In this document: piece after piece, positions 60,180 to 64,000 of the stretch | Layout of the letters: each line of letters begins with the position of its first letter | Position numbering within the stretch: position 1 is the stretch's first letter | Assembly (NCBI RefSeq): GCF_003590095.1 | Contig: NC_039478.1 | Location: 8,494,001 to 8,558,000 of the forward strand | DNA length: 64,000 bases | Reading direction: 5' to 3' | Source of the DNA: Trichoplusia ni | Lineage: Eukaryota > Arthropoda > Insecta > Lepidoptera > Noctuidae | Notes under the pieces: model-generated | What the model was told of the DNA's origin: nothing | Database searches by the model: none | Seen by the model: the letters and a program-made list of their open reading frames with translations, nothing else | Position numbers and translations under genes: made by a program

Positions 60180-63100
60180 GTAAGTGTTTTAATTATGATC
60201 ATTTTTTTACAATTCTTTTACCAGGCATCGAAAGAATACTTCGTCAATTACGTTCTATTCGGCTATGCTCATAGCGGCAGCTGTTTTTACTTCGATCGAA
60301 TTTTAACCTCCAACGAAATAATGTTAATTTACTAATAGTACATAGTATGGCGGTATTACGGAGAACACAGTGAGCGATTTCAGATGATGATGATGATGAT
60401 AGCTTGGAGATTAAAAGCAGGTGAATTGCGCCACCCCATTTACGAAAAACCTTAGAATTTCGCTGAAGATAATAAATGGTCGTCGTACTTAGATTAAACC
60501 TATCAGAAACCGCATAAGAAAGTAGTTACAAAAAAATCTATAATAATCGTAATAAAGTTACTATGGTGGATAATTATATCCTACTTTAGATATTTTCAGA
60601 AAAATACAAAATTACGTAATAAATTTAACGTTCAAAACCTTTGTCTAGATAAAATTAAACGTATCTAAGTTTAATAAAATAATATTAGGTTTACAAATGA
60701 AACGAGTTATGATAGTAACTAATATTTAAATAATTAAGTTGTCAAGACCCAACTAAATAAGGTCGGACCGAAGAAAGCTGAAAAGCAATTTTAATTTCTC
60801 ATTATTTAATTTGCGAACAATGTAATTAATACTTTCTGGAAAATAACTTTGTTACTTTTAGTTAAGTATTTACTGGCTGAGGAATTTATTTTCAGATCTG
60901 TTGAAAACGTTTTTCGTTTTAATACGAAGCTTAGTTTTTATTTCAATTTCAAAGCTGTGTTTAATTTTACTTACAATTTCTGCTAAAGTAGGTTTAACTT
61001 AAAATAAATTGTATTTTATTTTACCTGAAAATGTTGATTAAACCTTAATAAAAATGAGTATTTTCCGTCAAAAACAGTTTTCGCTTGACTTCAAGAGAGT
61101 TCGATTGAGCCCGAAATTAGTCGGACAGGCAGGAAACAAACTCAAAGAAACATGCTACATAAAAAAGCGTCGCTTTTAAAAAAATTACCCGTGAAAAGTG
61201 CAATAATTGCGTTGTCTTGTTTAAAAGAAAATGAATAACCTAAGGCCAATTAAACTGGCCATACCATAAGCAGGAGACAATATTATAATTTTAAATAATG
61301 ATCTATAATAATGTCCTGACCGTTTTTCAACCTGTCACAAGCCCCACATGTTTACGTGCCTTCCGAAACACGGAAGCAAGCTATGATATACAAAAAGTCG
61401 GCGCGTGCCTTGGGATCGAACTCAAGATCTTTGTTTTGGCAGACCTGGAATCTACTATAATATAAAGCTGTAATAGGCTACAAAACTAATCTAAGTTACC
61501 GTAACTTGACTACAAACGTAAGTCATTACTAAGTTACGAGTACAATGAAGTTTACGCTAGTATTTAATTGTTTTCAACACTTCACTGAGCTATTATTGGA
61601 TTTACGACACTTAGCGTAATTGATCCTTGAAGTGGTTCAGTATTAATGACTAATTGGCTTTTAATTATTTAAGTTTCGTAAAAAGTGTTTGCTTTTTGCC
61701 CAGCAGTGGGATCAAAAAGAGGCGATATAAAAGAAGTGTTTGGCATTATAAATACGTATCTATGTTACGCGTTCTTGTGATCTAATAATGGTTTAATAAA
61801 TTAATTTGAAATAGTGAAGGAGGTTCTTACCATAAAAGAACCTATGCAAGATTAAATGGTGTCTTTGTGCATGTGGCTGTATGTTTGCGAACCCCTCACT
61901 ACCCAAAGATTAAACTGCTAAGTGTGGAGTAAGTCGTTTACAAAAATATTTGAAGACTTGACTTCGGCTAAGAACGTACTTATATAATGTATTGATTGGA
62001 ATAAGTTCCCCAAGCAATATACCTATATAGCTAGCATCCAAAGGTTTAACAAAAGCTAAAAAACAAAGTGAATTTTAAATAGAGAATTTTATAACTAGTA
62101 CTTAAAGCTAACAGATTGAAAATAGAACTCTACAAGAGATTTGAAAAAAGAAACCTTTCAAAGATTCCTTTTGTAACGGACAGAATATTTTAAAACACGA
62201 TTCCACCTGAACGTTTGAATTCTCTTTTAGAAGATTGAAATGTTCCATTTTCAAAAGTCTTTGTTTAAAATTGACTGCGAATTTATGAGACATCGTAGTA
62301 TCGTACTTTTATTTGAATTTGACATTACTTTGAAAATGGAACACGAAGTGTCCATGTTTGTGTTGGTTTCGAATTATTTGTTTTCTTTTACGACGAAAAA
62401 TATTATTTTATCTGTTATTGTTTGCATTTATACAGATAGTAAAATACCTCTACGGAAATCTTAAAAATAATTAATTGTATTTTGAATCTGTTTCGAGTTA
62501 AATATAGTTAGAGAGACTAATTTATTAAGGTACATAAAATAATGCCTATGATGTAACTCAAGGTGAAATAAAACTTACAGGTAATACTTATTTTATGAAA
62601 ACAAAATACTTCGAACCAGAAAGAACCTTCAACAAAACATACAAAAGCAGTGGTTTCTTTTTAAATAAAGACGGAACAAAGGCTAGACACACGGTCAAGG
62701 ATTGCGAGAGGTCGGGGTCAAACCTTGATCCTTGACATTGTAACCCTGAGGTCAAATAGTCCTCAAATTGTATCCTCTCATAACAATATGATGAAGGTTC
62801 TCGACGATTTTAACGACCCTTGCTTGGTGCTCGTTGTTCTCAAGTATCATTAAGTTATAAAATAAAATATTTTATAAATAAAATTATGTTTAGAATTTTT
62901 CATATAATTACAAATTTTGGTTTTCTAAAGAGGTTATAATAAAAAAAAATTGAAAACCGACGCGCCGTAGGTTCCAGCAACTTTAAATGTCTTCACTCAA
63001 TTGACCTTTAATACAAAGCAAACTAAATTAAAATCGGTCAATCCGTTCGGGAGCTATGGTGTCACAGAGAGACAGATGCGTGAAACTTTAGCTATTACGC

Positions 63101-64000
63101 CCCTCTTTTTGCGTCGGGAAATAGAAAGTAAATTTGATTTAGTTTAATTCATGTTTAGAAAGTGGACAATAAACTATTTAATTTTTAAATCAACAAGCCT
63201 CTATATTGTACATTTAACAGAAACCAAACTTCATGCAAGCCTACATCACCATCACCTCCTAAATTAATATTTTTGTAGTTGTGGAAGTGTGACAGCGAAC
63301 TACACGGCGTAGAGCTACATCTCTTTTCCACAGCCAACTAATCCCTACTATCCCTACTAATATTATAAATGCGAAAGTAACTCTGTCTGTCTGTTACGCT
63401 TTCACGTCTAAACCACTAAACCGATTTTAATGAAATTTAGTACAGAGATAGAGTTGACCTTGGGAAAGAACATAGGATAGTTTTTATCCCGGACTTTTGA
63501 AGAGTTCTCTTGGAAACGCGATATAGAGTTATAGTAACAATATAACTTTAAGCCGAGGCGGTCGGTCTCCTGACCTACAATAATATACTTTCAGTTATAA
63601 TACATAATATCAAATTCCCTACTAAATTAGACAGCTGCGCATTTCCCCACGAAAACCGAAGACTGGTAATTATCAGTGAATAACAATTAATTGTGTGTAA
63701 AATTATCCAGTTACGAATTAATGAGGCTAAAAAGTAATGATACGTAAGTAATTCGGGCTATTAGAATTTACTACGTAGTAAACTTAGTTTATTGATTGTC
63801 TATTTCGAACTTTAATTTATAGATAATGGATTTTGTAAACATGTAATAAAGCTTTTGACAATCGAGAAATCTTCTAAGAAATCTATTTGTTCACGTAGTT
63901 ACGAACCAGCAGTTTTTCAATAATCTTTATGCGTAAAGGCAACGAAAAAACAGACGCGAGCTGCTATGGTAGTACTTCAGGGTCTTAGATTAGATTACAA
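60180..64000 (+). other. Intron 2 of Orco, continuing past the edge
   Basis: Begins gtaagt. No third Orco exon is found. It includes a GAT run (60386-60402), SINE-tail fragments near 61860, a common AT-rich repeat at 62960-63110, a palindrome-family copy and a Helitron-like stretch (63355-63520). Confidence 0.7.
63275..63340. repeat. Member of the recurrent ~65-bp palindrome family
   Basis: TAGTTGTGGAAGTGTGACAG and ATCTCTTTTCCACAGCCAAC are the two arms, with CTACACGGCGTAGAG at the centre. Confidence 0.7.

Overview
The window is nuclear DNA from an insect, almost certainly a moth or butterfly. It is AT-rich and has short exons in long introns with GT/AG boundaries. It carries many repeat types I associate with Lepidoptera: tRNA-derived SINEs, Helitron-like elements ending in CTAG, and small inverted-repeat elements. 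It also holds the start of the odorant-receptor co-receptor gene Orco, whose N-terminus reads as lepidopteran.

Left part (1-22 kb): two class I fructose-1,6-bisphosphate aldolase genes lie head to head. The conventional gene is on the minus strand. Its first three shared coding exons are at 5890-5779, 5372-5281 and 1866-1692, and the rest lies beyond the left edge. Upstream of it are a likely non-coding first exon (ending at 8670) and a possible alternative coding first exon (7490-7412). The second would give the enzyme a lysine-rich N-terminal extension, optionally lengthened by a 45-nt cassette exon (6692-6648). The second aldolase, on the plus strand (14519-21984), is a complete eight-exon paralogue of 362 residues. 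It shares intron positions and phases with the first gene wherever both can be seen. The catalytic lysines are kept, but the loop after the first catalytic Asp, which holds substrate-phosphate contacts, is rewritten.

Middle (22-58.9 kb): I find no host gene here. The stretch is made of repeats, inverted repeats and one large mobile element. That element (35025-40334) is a structurally complete DIRS-type tyrosine-recombinase retrotransposon. It has inverted terminal repeats, an internal complementary region matching both outer ends, a spliced gag-like ORF1, reverse transcriptase/RNase H, and a tyrosine recombinase with its catalytic residues. A 12-A run shifts the frame inside RNase H. The ORF1 intron is filled with degenerate hairpin-forming tandem repeats.

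Right end (58.9-64 kb): the first two coding exons of Orco (plus strand) encode the N-terminus and the first two membrane segments. The rest is beyond the right edge.

Most useful to follow up: the predicted N-terminally extended aldolase, the paralogue with an altered phosphate-binding loop, the DIRS element with its intronic repeat array, and several perfect or recurrent palindromes.
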